Assembly: GCA_964195545.1 (NCBI GenBank) | Contig: CAXMQQ010000063.1 | Span: forward strand, 1 to 49,433 | Source: JAHEEL01 sp964195545 | GTDB lineage: Bacteria > Actinomycetota > Acidimicrobiia > Spongiisociales > UBA5794 | Direction: 5' to 3' | DNA: 49,433 bases | Part shown: in pieces, positions 1 through 8,481 of the stretch | How positions within the stretch are numbered: position 1 is the first letter of the stretch | How the letters are laid out: every line of letters starts with the position of its first letter | Notes under the pieces: generated by a model | What the model was told of the DNA's origin: nothing | Databases searched by the model: none | Seen by the model: only the letters and a program-made list of their open reading frames with translations | Position numbers and translations under genes: made by a program

Positions 1-1
1 T

Positions 2-229
2 CCTCTCGCTGCGCCGTTGCCCAGGGTGATCGACGGTGGGGAGCAGGAACGCCTCACTCAGGGCGCCATCATCCCGTTGGCTGGATTCGCCGTCGTCACG
101 AAGAAGTTCCGAACTGCGCTCGCCCGACGACTCGAACTCGCGGGTGGGACGTTGCACGTCCACGGCGAAGATCGGGCTGCAGCCCAGCGTCGTCTTCCGA
201 CGCTGAAGCGCCCGAAGGACGCTGAATAG
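2..229 (+). CDS. 3' end of an unidentified gene (partial)
   Basis: The frame is open from the left edge to a TAG at 227-229, giving about 75 residues. The codons have the G/C-rich third positions seen in the real genes of this window, so this may be the C-terminal end of a gene that begins outside. I recognise no domain. The visible residues are basic and hydrophilic, apart from a short hydrophobic stretch near GAIIPLAGFAVV. A minus-strand reading of the same bases (58-381) looks less protein-like. The call rests only on openness and codon composition. Confidence 0.35.
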   Translation, partial: PLAAPLPRVIDGGEQERLTQGAIIPLAGFAVVTKKFRTALARRLELAGGTLHVHGEDRAAAQRRLPTLKRPKDAE

Positions 230-343
230 CGCCGGTCTTCGAGAAATCCAGAAAATCGGATCTTGATGGATCGGTCCTGAGGCGCGAGAGTCCGTGGACC
301 AGACCGTTCGTCCCGCTGAGGGGATGACAGGCCAGGCTTCTGT

Positions 344-430
344 GGTTGTCGGTTGTCGGTATCCGGTCTACGGCGGACCACATCTCAAACGACTCATGTC
401 TTGCTACCTGCTACTTGCTACTTGCTACTG
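344..430. repeat. intergenic short tandem repeats (two variants)
   Basis: Bases 344-365 carry GTTGTCG-type units followed by GTATCCGG. Bases 398-430 carry GTCTTGCTAC followed by repeated CTACTTG units. The second block runs into the 3' end of the tryptophanase gene, whose TAG (411-413, minus strand) is part of the repeat. Related units recur in many other gaps of this window. The rest of 230-410 shows nothing I can identify. Confidence 0.75.
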
Positions 431-1796
431 GAGCGAAGCGAGCGGTGAAGTGGCGGAGCCAGGGGGCCTGCTCCACGATCCGGTAGCCGTGCATGTCGGA
501 TGCCCCCGCCGCGACGTCGATGACAACCTCAGCGACGTAGTCGATGTGGCTCTGTGTGTACGTCCGGCGCGGGATGGCAAGCCGCACGAGTTCCATGGTC
601 GCCGGCTCGTCGGGCGCCCCATCTGCTCCCGGTCGACCGAACATCACGGTTCCGATCTCGACGCCGCGAACGCCGCCGTTCCGGTAGAGCTCGATGGCGA
701 GCGCCTGTGCCGGATACTCGTGGGGCGGGATGTGTGGCAGCATCGCCTTGGCGTCGATGTAGATCGCGTGGCCGCCCGCCGGCTGCACGATCGGGACACC
801 GGCGCCGGAGACCTTGTCCGCGAGATACTCCGTGGATCGGATTCGGTAGCGGAGGTAGTTCTCGTCGAGGACCTCCACGAGCCCCTGAGCGAGTGCCTCG
901 AGGTCGTAGCCGGCGAGACCGCCGTACGTCGGGAACCCTTCGGTCAAAATGAGCAGATTCCTCGCCTGCAGTGACGTCTCATGGTCGTTCATCGCGAGGA
1001 ACCCGCCGATGTTGACCAGTCCATCCTTCTTGGCCGAGACAGTGCAACCATCGGCGAGTGAGAACATCTCGCGGGCGATCTCCCGTGGTGTCCGATCGGC
1101 GTAGCCCTCTTCTCGGATCTTGATGAACCAGGCGTTCTCGGCGAAACGACAAGCATCGAGGAAGAGCGGGATGTCGTACTCGTCGCAGACGGCGCGGACA
1201 GCCCGAAGGTTCTCCATCGAGACAGGCTGGCCACCACCGGAGTTGTTCGTGATCGTCATCATCACGAGCGGCACCCGCGCGACGCCCGCCCGATCGATCG
1301 ACGCTCGCAGCGCCTCGATGTCCATGTTTCCCTTGAACGGTAGGACGTCGGACGGTTTGGATGCGGTGACCAGATCCAGGGCTTCCGCGCCCTGGTACTC
1401 GACGTTCGCCCGCGTCGTGTCGAAGTGCGTGTTGTTCGGTACGACGTCTCCCTCGGAGACCATCACCGAGAAGAGGATCTTCTCCGCAGCACGCCCTTGA
1501 TGCGTCGGGATCACTTCCGAGTATCCCGTGAGCTCTTTGACGGCCTTCTCGAATCTGAAGAAGCTTCGGCTTCCAGCGTACGACTCATCGCCGCGCATCA
1601 TCCCCGCCCACTGTTCGGAGGACATCGCGCCGGTGCCCGAATCGGTCAGCAAGTCGATGATCACCTCGTCGGCATGCAGCCCGAAGAGATTGAAGCCGGC
1701 GCGTTCAAGAGCCTCCTCGCGCTCCTCGACGGTCGGAAGGTCGATTGCCTGAACGGTGTGGATACGGAACGGCTCGATGATGGTGCGGTATGGCAT
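411..1796 (-). CDS. tnaA: tryptophanase (tryptophan indole-lyase)
   Basis: A PLP-dependent beta-eliminating lyase of 461 residues, expected to split L-tryptophan into indole, pyruvate and ammonia in the cytosol. The family start (EPFRI) lies near residue 8. SAKKDGLVNIGG contains the PLP lysine, about Lys257. FDTT (Asp126) and FAENA match tryptophanase better than tyrosine phenol-lyase, as do LLPHIP, PAQALA and the C-terminal RRTYTQ. Tyrosine phenol-lyase remains the main alternative. An open frame extends upstream to 2315, but it overlaps glgB and lacks family similarity. I chose the ATG at 1796, which is preceded by GAAGAGGAT as a ribosome site. The gene is divergent from glgB across a 78-nt gap. 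Its last codons and stop lie inside an ACTTGCT tandem repeat, so the C-terminal ASSK may be repeat-derived. Confidence 0.9.
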   Translation of the reverse strand: MPYRTIIEPFRIHTVQAIDLPTVEEREEALERAGFNLFGLHADEVIIDLLTDSGTGAMSSEQWAGMMRGDESYAGSRSFFRFEKAVKELTGYSEVIPTHQGRAAEKILFSVMVSEGDVVPNNTHFDTTRANVEYQGAEALDLVTASKPSDVLPFKGNMDIEALRASIDRAGVARVPLVMMTITNNSGGGQPVSMENLRAVRAVCDEYDIPLFLDACRFAENAWFIKIREEGYADRTPREIAREMFSLADGCTVSAKKDGLVNIGGFLAMNDHETSLQARNLLILTEGFPTYGGLAGYDLEALAQGLVEVLDENYLRYRIRSTEYLADKVSGAGVPIVQPAGGHAIYIDAKAMLPHIPPHEYPAQALAIELYRNGGVRGVEIGTVMFGRPGADGAPDEPATMELVRLAIPRRTYTQSHIDYVAEVVIDVAAGASDMHGYRIVEQAPWLRHFTARFAPVASSK

Positions 1797-1860
1797 GTGA
1801 TCCTCTTCGATTGATGCAGGAGTCCATGATTCTCGCAGCCGCGGGACCTCTCTGAGTCGG

Positions 1861-1866
1861 TAGGCT
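1861..1866 (+). promoter_or_regulatory. -10 element for leaderless glgB
   Basis: TAGGCT ends 8 nt before the glgB ATG, and no Shine-Dalgarno is present. The spacing fits transcription starting at or near the start codon. Confidence 0.45.
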
Positions 1867-1874
1867 CTCGACCT

Positions 1875-3740
1875 ATGGAACTCCTTGGCGATCTCGACGT
1901 ACATCTCTTCAATGAGGGCACGCAGACCCGTGTGTACAACCACCTCGGGGCGCAGTTGCTGCCCGATGGTGGGGCGCACTTCGCGGTCTGGGCACCGAAT
2001 GCGCGCGAAGTCGCGTTGATTGGCGACTTCAACGGATGGAGCGCGACCGCCCATCCGATGTTCCCAACGAGTTCCGGCATCTGGAAGGCGGTCGTGCCGG
2101 AAGCCGCCCCCGGCAACACGTACAAGTACGCGATCACCGCAGCCTCCGGGGAGCGGATCGAGAAGGCCGATCCCGTGGCGTTTCTGGCCGAGGTCCCGCC
2201 GAAGACGGCCTCGGTTGTTTGGGGACTCGACTACGACTGGGGTGATGGCGAGTGGATGTCGTCGCGAGAGGGGCGACAGGCCCATGACGCGCCCATGGCG
2301 ATCTACGAACTCCACACCGGTTCGTGGCGCAAGGCGGACAACGGTGACTCTCTGTCGTATCGAGAGCTAGCCGAGCCTCTGACCGAGTACATGGCGGAGA
2401 TGGGGTACACCCACATCGAGTTCATGCCGCTGGCCGAGCATCCGTACTACCCGTCGTGGGGATATCAGGTGACGAGCTACTTCGCTCCGACGAGCCGGTT
2501 CGGCACCCCCCAGGATCTGATGTATCTCATCGATTGTCTCCATCAGGCAGGTATCGGGGTGATCCTGGATTGGGTCCCGTCACATTTCGCAACCGATGGG
2601 CACGGCCTCTCCCAGTTCGACGGGACCGCGCTCTACGAACATGAAGATCCAAGGAAGGGCTTCCACCCCGACTGGGGGAGCTTCATCTTCAACTACGGGC
2701 GGAACGAGGTCCGCTCGTTCCTCGTCTCATCAGCGAACTTCTGGCTCGATCGTTATCACATCGACGGCCTCCGAGTCGACGGCGTCGCCTCGATCCTCTA
2801 CCTCGATTACTCGCGGGACGAGGGAGAGTGGGAAGCCAACATGTACGGCGGAAACGAGAACCTCGAAGCGATCTCATTGCTCAAGCAAGTCAACAGCGTT
2901 GCGTATGGGGAGCACCCGGGTATCACAATGATCGCTGAAGAGTCGACGGCGTTCGCCGGCGTTTCGCGCCCGGTCGATCTGGGCGGTTTGGGCTTCGGCT
3001 ACAAGTGGGACATGGGATGGATGCACGACTCCATCGAGTACTTCGCCCATGAACCAGTTCACCGCTCGTTCCATCAGAACGATCTGACATTCAGGATGCT
3101 GTACGCCTACGACGAGAACTTCATCCTCACCCTCTCGCACGACGAAGTGGTCCACGGCAAGGGATCGCTGATCAACAAGATGCCCGGCGACGAGTGGCAG
3201 CAGTTCGCGAATCTCAGAGCGCTCTACGGCTATCAGTACGCGCTGCCGGGGAAGAAGTGCCTCTTCATGGGTTGCGAATTCGGGCAGCGATCAGAGTGGT
3301 CCGTCGATCAGCAGCTCGAGTGGTTCGTCCTCGACCACGACAATCACGCCGGCATGCAACGATGGGTGGCGGACCTCAACACCCAATATCGCGGCGAGCG
3401 CTCGCTCTTCGTAGAGGACTATGACGCCGCCGGTTTCGAGTGGATCGACGCGGGTGATGCCGGGGCGAGCGTCTTCAGCTTCCTTCGTCACGGCGGTGAC
3501 CGACCCGTGCTGATCGTGCTCAATCTCACTCCCATTACGCGACCCGGATACCGCATCGGCGTTCCCGTCGGCGGCTCGTGGGAGACACTCCTCAATAGTG
3601 ACGATGAGCGCTACTGGGGTTCGGGGGCAGGGACAAGTGGCTCTGTCGAGGCCGTTGATGCTCCGATGCATGGCCGGAGTCAATCGCTGTCGATCGATCT
3701 TCCGCCGCTCGGTGTTCTCTTCCTCGCGCCGAAGAACTGA
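1875..3740 (+). CDS. glgB: 1,4-alpha-glucan branching enzyme
   Basis: A GH13 enzyme of 621 residues that creates alpha-1,6 branches in glycogen. An N-terminal CBM48-like beta-sandwich (about residues 25-115, with GDFNGW) precedes the TIM barrel. The catalytic triad is visible: nucleophile Asp302 in DGLRVDGVAS, acid/base Glu355 in MIAEEST, and Asp423 in SHDEVVHGK. The C-terminal all-beta domain begins near residue 530. The length is close to the shorter GlgB class, which lacks the extra N1 domain. There is no Shine-Dalgarno. A TAGGCT hexamer 8 nt upstream suggests a leaderless message. No other glycogen gene is in the window. Some family members act as glycosyltrehalose trehalohydrolases, but the HDEVVHGK and AEEST motifs favour the branching enzyme. 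Confidence 0.93.
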   Translation: MELLGDLDVHLFNEGTQTRVYNHLGAQLLPDGGAHFAVWAPNAREVALIGDFNGWSATAHPMFPTSSGIWKAVVPEAAPGNTYKYAITAASGERIEKADPVAFLAEVPPKTASVVWGLDYDWGDGEWMSSREGRQAHDAPMAIYELHTGSWRKADNGDSLSYRELAEPLTEYMAEMGYTHIEFMPLAEHPYYPSWGYQVTSYFAPTSRFGTPQDLMYLIDCLHQAGIGVILDWVPSHFATDGHGLSQFDGTALYEHEDPRKGFHPDWGSFIFNYGRNEVRSFLVSSANFWLDRYHIDGLRVDGVASILYLDYSRDEGEWEANMYGGNENLEAISLLKQVNSVAYGEHPGITMIAEESTAFAGVSRPVDLGGLGFGYKWDMGWMHDSIEYFAHEPVHRSFHQNDLTFRMLYAYDENFILTLSHDEVVHGKGSLINKMPGDEWQQFANLRALYGYQYALPGKKCLFMGCEFGQRSEWSVDQQLEWFVLDHDNHAGMQRWVADLNTQYRGERSLFVEDYDAAGFEWIDAGDAGASVFSFLRHGGDRPVLIVLNLTPITRPGYRIGVPVGGSWETLLNSDDERYWGSGAGTSGSVEAVDAPMHGRSQSLSIDLPPLGVLFLAPKN

Positions 3741-3785
3741 CGCTCGCTGCCCGGCACCACTCAGCGACGCTTCCCCGACTCCCGG

Positions 3786-4643
3786 CTACAAGACGAATGT
3801 TTCGAAGAGCGTGAGGCCGGCGATAGCGAAGAACAGCCAACCCAGGCTGCGGATGAGACGCTGCTCGGGGACGCGACGGATGAATGCCGGGCCGAGCTGA
3901 CCTCCGATGATCACCCCCGGCACGGTAAAGATGACGATGGATGCGATCGTGCTGATATCCGACCCCGGTGTCGTGAGGAAGCTGATCGCGTGGGTCACAC
4001 TCGCGGCAAGGGCTGTGATGGCGACCGTGGTGACACTGACCGCGACGGCGACGCGCGAGGGAACGCGGCAGCGCTTCACGAGCGTGAAGGAGTTGGCTTC
4101 ACCCAAACCAGTCGAGATGAGACCGACGAAGAGACCGCCGATGCCGGCTCCGGTACGCCCCTCACTGGTCCGGCAGAGCTCGTACTCGTAGACCGTCTGA
4201 TCGGCGGTCACGGTCCGCCTGGTGATTGCCGGTTGAACGACGTCGATTCCCATCTTGATCTCGGCGTCCTGGTCGGCGGGGTCGTGGTGTCGAACGAACG
4301 TGACGGCGATTCCGGTGAGTCCGAACGCCAGGATCACTTTCAGGAAGAGTTCTGGCGCGATCCCGGCGAGCAATGAACCGACGATCGCAGCGGGCACCGC
4401 CGCTGTGGTGAGGAGCCGTACGACCTGCCAGTCGATCGCCTTCGCTCTGGCGTGCGCGATCACCCCGGAGGCGAACCCGAAGACCTCGGTGGCGAGCGCC
4501 GCACCGATGGCAACGGACGGTTCAAGACCGAGGGCGACCACGAACAGCGGAGAGAAGAAGGTTGCTCCACCGATACCGGCACCGTTCGCAACGGCTGCGA
4601 TGGCGATTGCGACGGGGAACAGCCACCACAGACTCAGATCCAC
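3786..4643 (-). CDS. TSUP (TauE/SafE) family membrane permease
   Basis: A protein of 285 residues with about eight hydrophobic segments in two homologous halves. Each half opens with a Gly-rich motif (GAGIGGATFFSP and GAGIGGLFVG), the signature of TauE/SafE (TSUP) permeases. The family exports sulfite, sulfonates or other organic anions; the substrate cannot be read from sequence. A hydrophilic loop of about 50 residues separates the halves. The frame opens at 4703 with an ATG, which would overlap the upstream acyltransferase by 56 nt. I prefer the GTG at 4643, which starts 4 nt after that gene's stop and puts the first helix at residue 4, as is usual in the family. GGGA upstream could serve as ribosome site. 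Confidence 0.85.
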   Translation of the reverse strand: MDLSLWWLFPVAIAIAAVANGAGIGGATFFSPLFVVALGLEPSVAIGAALATEVFGFASGVIAHARAKAIDWQVVRLLTTAAVPAAIVGSLLAGIAPELFLKVILAFGLTGIAVTFVRHHDPADQDAEIKMGIDVVQPAITRRTVTADQTVYEYELCRTSEGRTGAGIGGLFVGLISTGLGEANSFTLVKRCRVPSRVAVAVSVTTVAITALAASVTHAISFLTTPGSDISTIASIVIFTVPGVIIGGQLGPAFIRRVPEQRLIRSLGWLFFAIAGLTLFETFVL

Positions 4644-4647
4644 GGGT

Positions 4648-5523
4648 TCATCCCACGGTCGCTGAGGAGCGATGGCTATGAACCCGGGCAGCGAGATCTG
4701 CAAAGTCCCCGTCGATCCGGAATGGGTACTCGTCCCACCAGCCGTCCCGATCGGGCTCGTAGCGTCGGGGGAATGGTGCTCTGGCGAGAGCGATGCGCTT
4801 CATCTGGCGCTCCGTGGATCGCAGGTTCTCGACCGATCGATCCGCCGGGATCGGGTCGAGGATCTCAAGTCGGACGCGCTGGTGGCGGCGGACGATCGGA
4901 TGGTACGGATACTCCCACGCTCGGTGCGTGCCGCTGATGACCACGGGCAGGATTGGTCGACCGAGCTTCTCGGCTACCCGGAATGGACCGGGATAGAACG
5001 CCGCTTCGATGCCGAGGATGCTTCCCTGCGGGAACACGACGAAGCTCTCGTTTCGATCGAACGCCGCCTGGGCACCGCGCAACAACGCCCTGAATCCGTC
5101 GGGACCCGAGCGTGTTGAGATGCTTGTCTGTTCGGATGCCGAGAGATACGAGCCGAGGAAGCGCCAGTCGAACAACTCGTCACGTGCGGCGAACGAGAGA
5201 CGAAGCGGGATGCGAGTGATGACGAGTGGATCGACCAGTCCCTCGTGCAACGGGACGATGACGTACTCCTGATCGAGATCGATCCGATCGAGACCTGACG
5301 TCGTGACATGGATTCCGAGCGCCCCGATCATGACGGTGGCCCACATGCGCTCAAGGCGATGAAGCAGGTGACGCCGGCCCAGACGTCCAGAGGCGAGGAT
5401 CACCCACCTGAGCGGTCCGAAGAGGAAAGCAAACGCACCCGTCAGGCCAACCCAGGTCCGGAGATCATCGACGCGAGCGATTCCGCGAGAGAGTGGGATC
5501 GGGTATCGGGGTTCGTTTGTCAT
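4648..5523 (-). CDS. PlsC-like 1-acyl-glycerol-phosphate acyltransferase family protein
   Basis: A 291-residue member of the LPLAT/PlsC superfamily, which transfers acyl chains to lysophospholipids or related acceptors at the membrane. Motif I is HEGLVD (the HX4D pair) and the FPQGS motif corresponds to the family's FPEGT block. A hydrophobic stretch near the N-terminus (GLTGAFAFLFGPL) may anchor the protein. The frame stays open to 5646, but the extra residues are low in complexity, so I start at the ATG at 5523. A different frame (5465-5707) begins with an ATG that overlaps the stop of the upstream hydrolase as ATGA and could encode a short coupled peptide or the true N-terminus before a frameshift. 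The acceptor is unknown. Confidence 0.75.
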   Translation of the reverse strand: MTNEPRYPIPLSRGIARVDDLRTWVGLTGAFAFLFGPLRWVILASGRLGRRHLLHRLERMWATVMIGALGIHVTTSGLDRIDLDQEYVIVPLHEGLVDPLVITRIPLRLSFAARDELFDWRFLGSYLSASEQTSISTRSGPDGFRALLRGAQAAFDRNESFVVFPQGSILGIEAAFYPGPFRVAEKLGRPILPVVISGTHRAWEYPYHPIVRRHQRVRLEILDPIPADRSVENLRSTERQMKRIALARAPFPRRYEPDRDGWWDEYPFRIDGDFADLAARVHSHRSSATVG

Positions 5524-5703
5524 CGGAACGAGAACGAACCGGGCGGTCCCGGCATTCCCGGACGATACTGATCGCAGCCGGAGTGAAGCGGGCAGCGGAG
5601 AAGATGACGCGTTGAAGGCCATCGGAATTAGCGGCGAGGACGGCAAGCACGGTCCGTTGACCGAGCGGACGATCGGGGACCCGGACGAAGCCGGCGAGGC
5701 TGG

Positions 5704-6597
5704 TCATTCGTGACCTGTCGCCTGTATGGAGTGCTCCCAGTCGGCAAGGAGCGTTCGGAGAGCCGCGACGAACGCGAGCGGCTGATCGAGGATGAGATGA
5801 TGGTGAGCCTCAGGAATCGACACGAACGGGGCATTCCCGCCCATCAAGTCGTACATGTATGCGGCCGTGTTCTCCCGCACAACGGTGCTCAACTCGCCGC
5901 GGAAGAGCGCCACACGGCACTGCACGGATGCGAGCTGATCGCGCAGCGCGACGAGCGTGTGCTCGAAGAGGCGAGGATCGAACTTCCACGTCCAGCCGGC
6001 CTCTGTTTGTTTGAGTGAACCGCGCGCGACGTGGTCCACGATGTACTCGTTGTCGCATGGCTGAGCGGGGATGAGGCGGAAGTGTTTCAGGGCGGTCGCC
6101 TCATCCGGATAGGTGCCGGGTGATCGGAAGGCTCGACCCCGTGCGCCCTCACGCGACTCCGGATCCGGCTCCCGGACGGGCGAGTCAACGATCACGGCGC
6201 CGGCGAGGCGGTCACCGTGCGTGGATGCCAATTCGATCGTGACGAGTCCCCCGAGGGAGTGGCCGACGACGACCGGTGGGCCGGGGAACCCGGCTGCGTT
6301 CGCGACGGCGAGGACCTCTCTGGACCAGATCTGATGGTTGTAGCAGTCCCTTCGTCCGCTGTCACCGTGTCCGGAGAGGTCGAGAGCGACAACGTGCCAC
6401 CTGCGAGTGAACATCGGGGCGAGGAACGACCACCAGTGAGCGTGGGCGGCGCCTCCGTGGACGAATACGAGGCCGGGGCGACCGCGCTCACCCCATTCGA
6501 GATAGTGGATGTCGGTCCCCTCGACGTCGATCCACGACTCGGCATACGGAGTCGCGACTGACCGGCGGAACCAGTCGGGAGCGGTGGATTCAGTCAT
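5704..6597 (-). CDS. alpha/beta-fold hydrolase
   Basis: A cytosolic hydrolase of about 297 residues. HGGAAHAHWW forms the oxyanion region, GHSLGG holds the nucleophile serine, and the histidine is in EAHHHLILDQP near the C-terminus. The best acid candidate lies about two thirds along. The fold covers esterases, lipases, epoxide hydrolases and C-C hydrolases, so the substrate is open. The ATG at 6597 overlaps the stop of the upstream class V PLP enzyme by 8 nt, which suggests translational coupling. A longer reading to 6666 adds only residues that overlap that gene further. Confidence 0.85.
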   Translation of the reverse strand: MTESTAPDWFRRSVATPYAESWIDVEGTDIHYLEWGERGRPGLVFVHGGAAHAHWWSFLAPMFTRRWHVVALDLSGHGDSGRRDCYNHQIWSREVLAVANAAGFPGPPVVVGHSLGGLVTIELASTHGDRLAGAVIVDSPVREPDPESREGARGRAFRSPGTYPDEATALKHFRLIPAQPCDNEYIVDHVARGSLKQTEAGWTWKFDPRLFEHTLVALRDQLASVQCRVALFRGELSTVVRENTAAYMYDLMGGNAPFVSIPEAHHHLILDQPLAFVAALRTLLADWEHSIQATGHE

Positions 6598-8260
6598 CGA
6601 CGACCTCGTGCGGAAGGGTGAACCAGCGCAGATGCTCGAAGTCGGTCGTGAAGTCATCCGGAGCAAGGGTGCCGTCGAATGGCAGCGCGCTCTCGAAGAT
6701 CGAGCGTGCCTCGTCCAGGTAGTTGGTGAGAACCGGATCGGGATCCCGCTGCGGCCGGTGGTCGAATCGCATCGTGCCGTCCGAGTAGTCGATCTCGGTC
6801 AGGCTGAGGGGAGCTTCGCCTCGTCCATCCTGGTGCGCCCACAGCCCAGTCGCCGCGTCGAACCGGTAGTACGGGAGGAGTCGCCAGCCCTCGCTCGCAA
6901 CCAGATTCACTGCGTCGACGATGAAATCGAACACCTGCTCGGAGATGAAGTAGTTGAGATTGACTCGGACCCATCCCGGTTTGATCCCCTCACATCCTCT
7001 GGTGATCTCGCGCTCGAACTCGGTCGACGTGTCGATATCGATGCCGAGAAGACGGTGACCGTATGGCCCGGCGCAGGAGCAGCCGCCTCTTGACTGGATA
7101 CCGAAGAGATCGTTCAGGAGTGCCACGACGTAGTTGTGGTGCAGGTAGCGCTCGCCGTTTCGCACGACGAACGAGACGATCGAGAGTCGCTCAGCATCCG
7201 GGTTTCCGAGGATCTTGATGTTGGGGTTGCTGCTCCACGACCCGATCGCTCGATCAATGAAGGACTCCTCGAGGTCCCGGATGAGGTCTTCGCCGACGGC
7301 CCTCTTGAGTTGGAAGATGAGACCGGCCCGGATCGATTCGATGATTGCCGGCGTGCCACCCTCTTCGCGGTGCTCGATGTTGTCGAGGTAGCGGTGATCG
7401 TTCGGGTTGACGAAGGCAACCGTGCCTCCTCCCGGGACTGCAGGCACGGCGTTCGTAAAAAGCTCCTTTCGTGCGACCAGAACACCGGGCGTCCCGGGGC
7501 CTCCGATCATCTTGTGGGGAGAGATGAAGATGGCGTCCTTGTAGGCGAGCGGCTCGTCTTCGGGAGACATGTCGATTGAAACGTATGGAGCGGCGGCGGC
7601 GAAATCCCAGAACGACAGCGCATCGTGCTCGTGGAGGAGTTTCGCCAAGGCTCTGGTGTCAGTGATGATTCCGGTGACGTTGGAGGCAGCCGAGAAGCTC
7701 CCGATCTTCAAGGGACGTTTCGCATACGTCTTCAACTCAACTTCGAGTTGGTCGAGGTCGATGTGTCCGTCGGCATCCTCGTCGATGCGGACGACGTCGG
7801 CGATCGTCTCTCTCCATGGCAGTTCGTTGGAGTGATGTTCGAAGGGTCCGGTGAACACGACGGGGCGCTCGGCGGCCGGGATCCGGTCGGAGAGGTGATA
7901 CTTCTCGTCGAGGGCGCCGGGGATACGGATCCCAAGAACGGCGATGAGACGATCGATCGCTCCGGTGGCCCCGGACCCGGCGAAGATGACGGCGTGTTCG
8001 TCGCTTGCATTGACGCATGTCCGGATCATCTCCCTGGCCTCTTCCCGGAATCGGGTCGTCTGGAGGCCGGTTCCCGAAGACTCCGTGTGCGTATTGGCGT
8101 AGAGGGGGAGGACGACTTCTCTCAAGTAGTCCTCGATGAACGACAAGGAGCGGCCGGAAGCCGTGTAGTCGGCATACGTGACACGCCGGTTTCCGAACGG
8201 CCCCGGCACGACGTAGTCGCTGCCGATAACGGAGTCCCTGATCGTTTCGACGAGATCCAT
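6590..8260 (-). CDS. class V aminotransferase / cysteine desulfurase-like PLP enzyme
   Basis: A fold-type I PLP enzyme of 556 residues. SPHKMIGGPGTPG contains the PLP lysine, FEHHSNELPW the ring-stacking histidine region, and RGGCSCAGPYGH a cysteine loop like that of group II cysteine desulfurases. It is about 150 residues longer than NifS/SufS, with an extra C-terminal domain from about residue 430. No suf or isc genes are nearby, so the desulfurase role is uncertain and the product may act on another amino acid or thiol. TACCCT lies 7 nt before the ATG with no Shine-Dalgarno. It probably heads an operon with the hydrolase, acyltransferase and permease downstream. Confidence 0.82.
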   Translation of the reverse strand: MDLVETIRDSVIGSDYVVPGPFGNRRVTYADYTASGRSLSFIEDYLREVVLPLYANTHTESSGTGLQTTRFREEAREMIRTCVNASDEHAVIFAGSGATGAIDRLIAVLGIRIPGALDEKYHLSDRIPAAERPVVFTGPFEHHSNELPWRETIADVVRIDEDADGHIDLDQLEVELKTYAKRPLKIGSFSAASNVTGIITDTRALAKLLHEHDALSFWDFAAAAPYVSIDMSPEDEPLAYKDAIFISPHKMIGGPGTPGVLVARKELFTNAVPAVPGGGTVAFVNPNDHRYLDNIEHREEGGTPAIIESIRAGLIFQLKRAVGEDLIRDLEESFIDRAIGSWSSNPNIKILGNPDAERLSIVSFVVRNGERYLHHNYVVALLNDLFGIQSRGGCSCAGPYGHRLLGIDIDTSTEFEREITRGCEGIKPGWVRVNLNYFISEQVFDFIVDAVNLVASEGWRLLPYYRFDAATGLWAHQDGRGEAPLSLTEIDYSDGTMRFDHRPQRDPDPVLTNYLDEARSIFESALPFDGTLAPDDFTTDFEHLRWFTLPHEVVDD

Positions 8261-8267
8261 AGATCAG

Positions 8268-8273
8268 AGGGTA
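8268..8273 (-). promoter_or_regulatory. -10 element for leaderless class V PLP enzyme gene
   Basis: TACCCT on the minus strand ends 7 nt before the ATG at 8260. Confidence 0.45.
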
Positions 8274-8304
8274 GACACGAGACATGAGACGTCTCTCGTC
8301 TCAT
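8273..8304. repeat. GAGAC-type repeats with a hairpin
   Basis: Degenerate copies of a GAGACAT/GAGACG unit include a perfect 8-bp inverted repeat, ATGAGACG (8284-8291) and CGTCTCAT (8297-8304), around a 5-nt loop. It lies about 180 nt beyond the 3' end of the Ada/OGT gene on the minus strand and could terminate that transcript. No U-run follows. Confidence 0.5.
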
Positions 8305-8445
8305 AGGTCAAGTCTCGGGGCTCCTGTGTCTCCCAGGGCATCCGCCGTCGGTCTGGGATCTTCGGTCCCCAGAGGTACGAGGTCGAGTCCCGCTCCGGCG
8401 ACGCACAGGTGATCGTCGTCGATCCGAGATTCTCGAGCTCCTCGG

Positions 8446-8459
8446 CGACTACCGACTAC
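8446..8459. repeat. CGACTAC direct repeat
   Basis: Two adjacent copies of CGACTAC lie 22 nt past the stop of the Ada/OGT gene. This is the complement of the GTAGTCG unit found in other gaps. The remainder of 8305-8481 shows no gene or motif I recognise. Confidence 0.6.
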
Positions 8460-8481
8460 ATCCGGATGCTCCGCATGCGGG

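Noticed and set aside
58..381. Minus-strand frame at the left edge
   Set aside because: Low-complexity Arg/Ser-rich translation with no ribosome site. The plus-strand partial frame has better codon composition.
294..974. Plus-strand frame over the tryptophanase 3' half
   Set aside because: It is antisense to a clear family member and shows no domain of its own.
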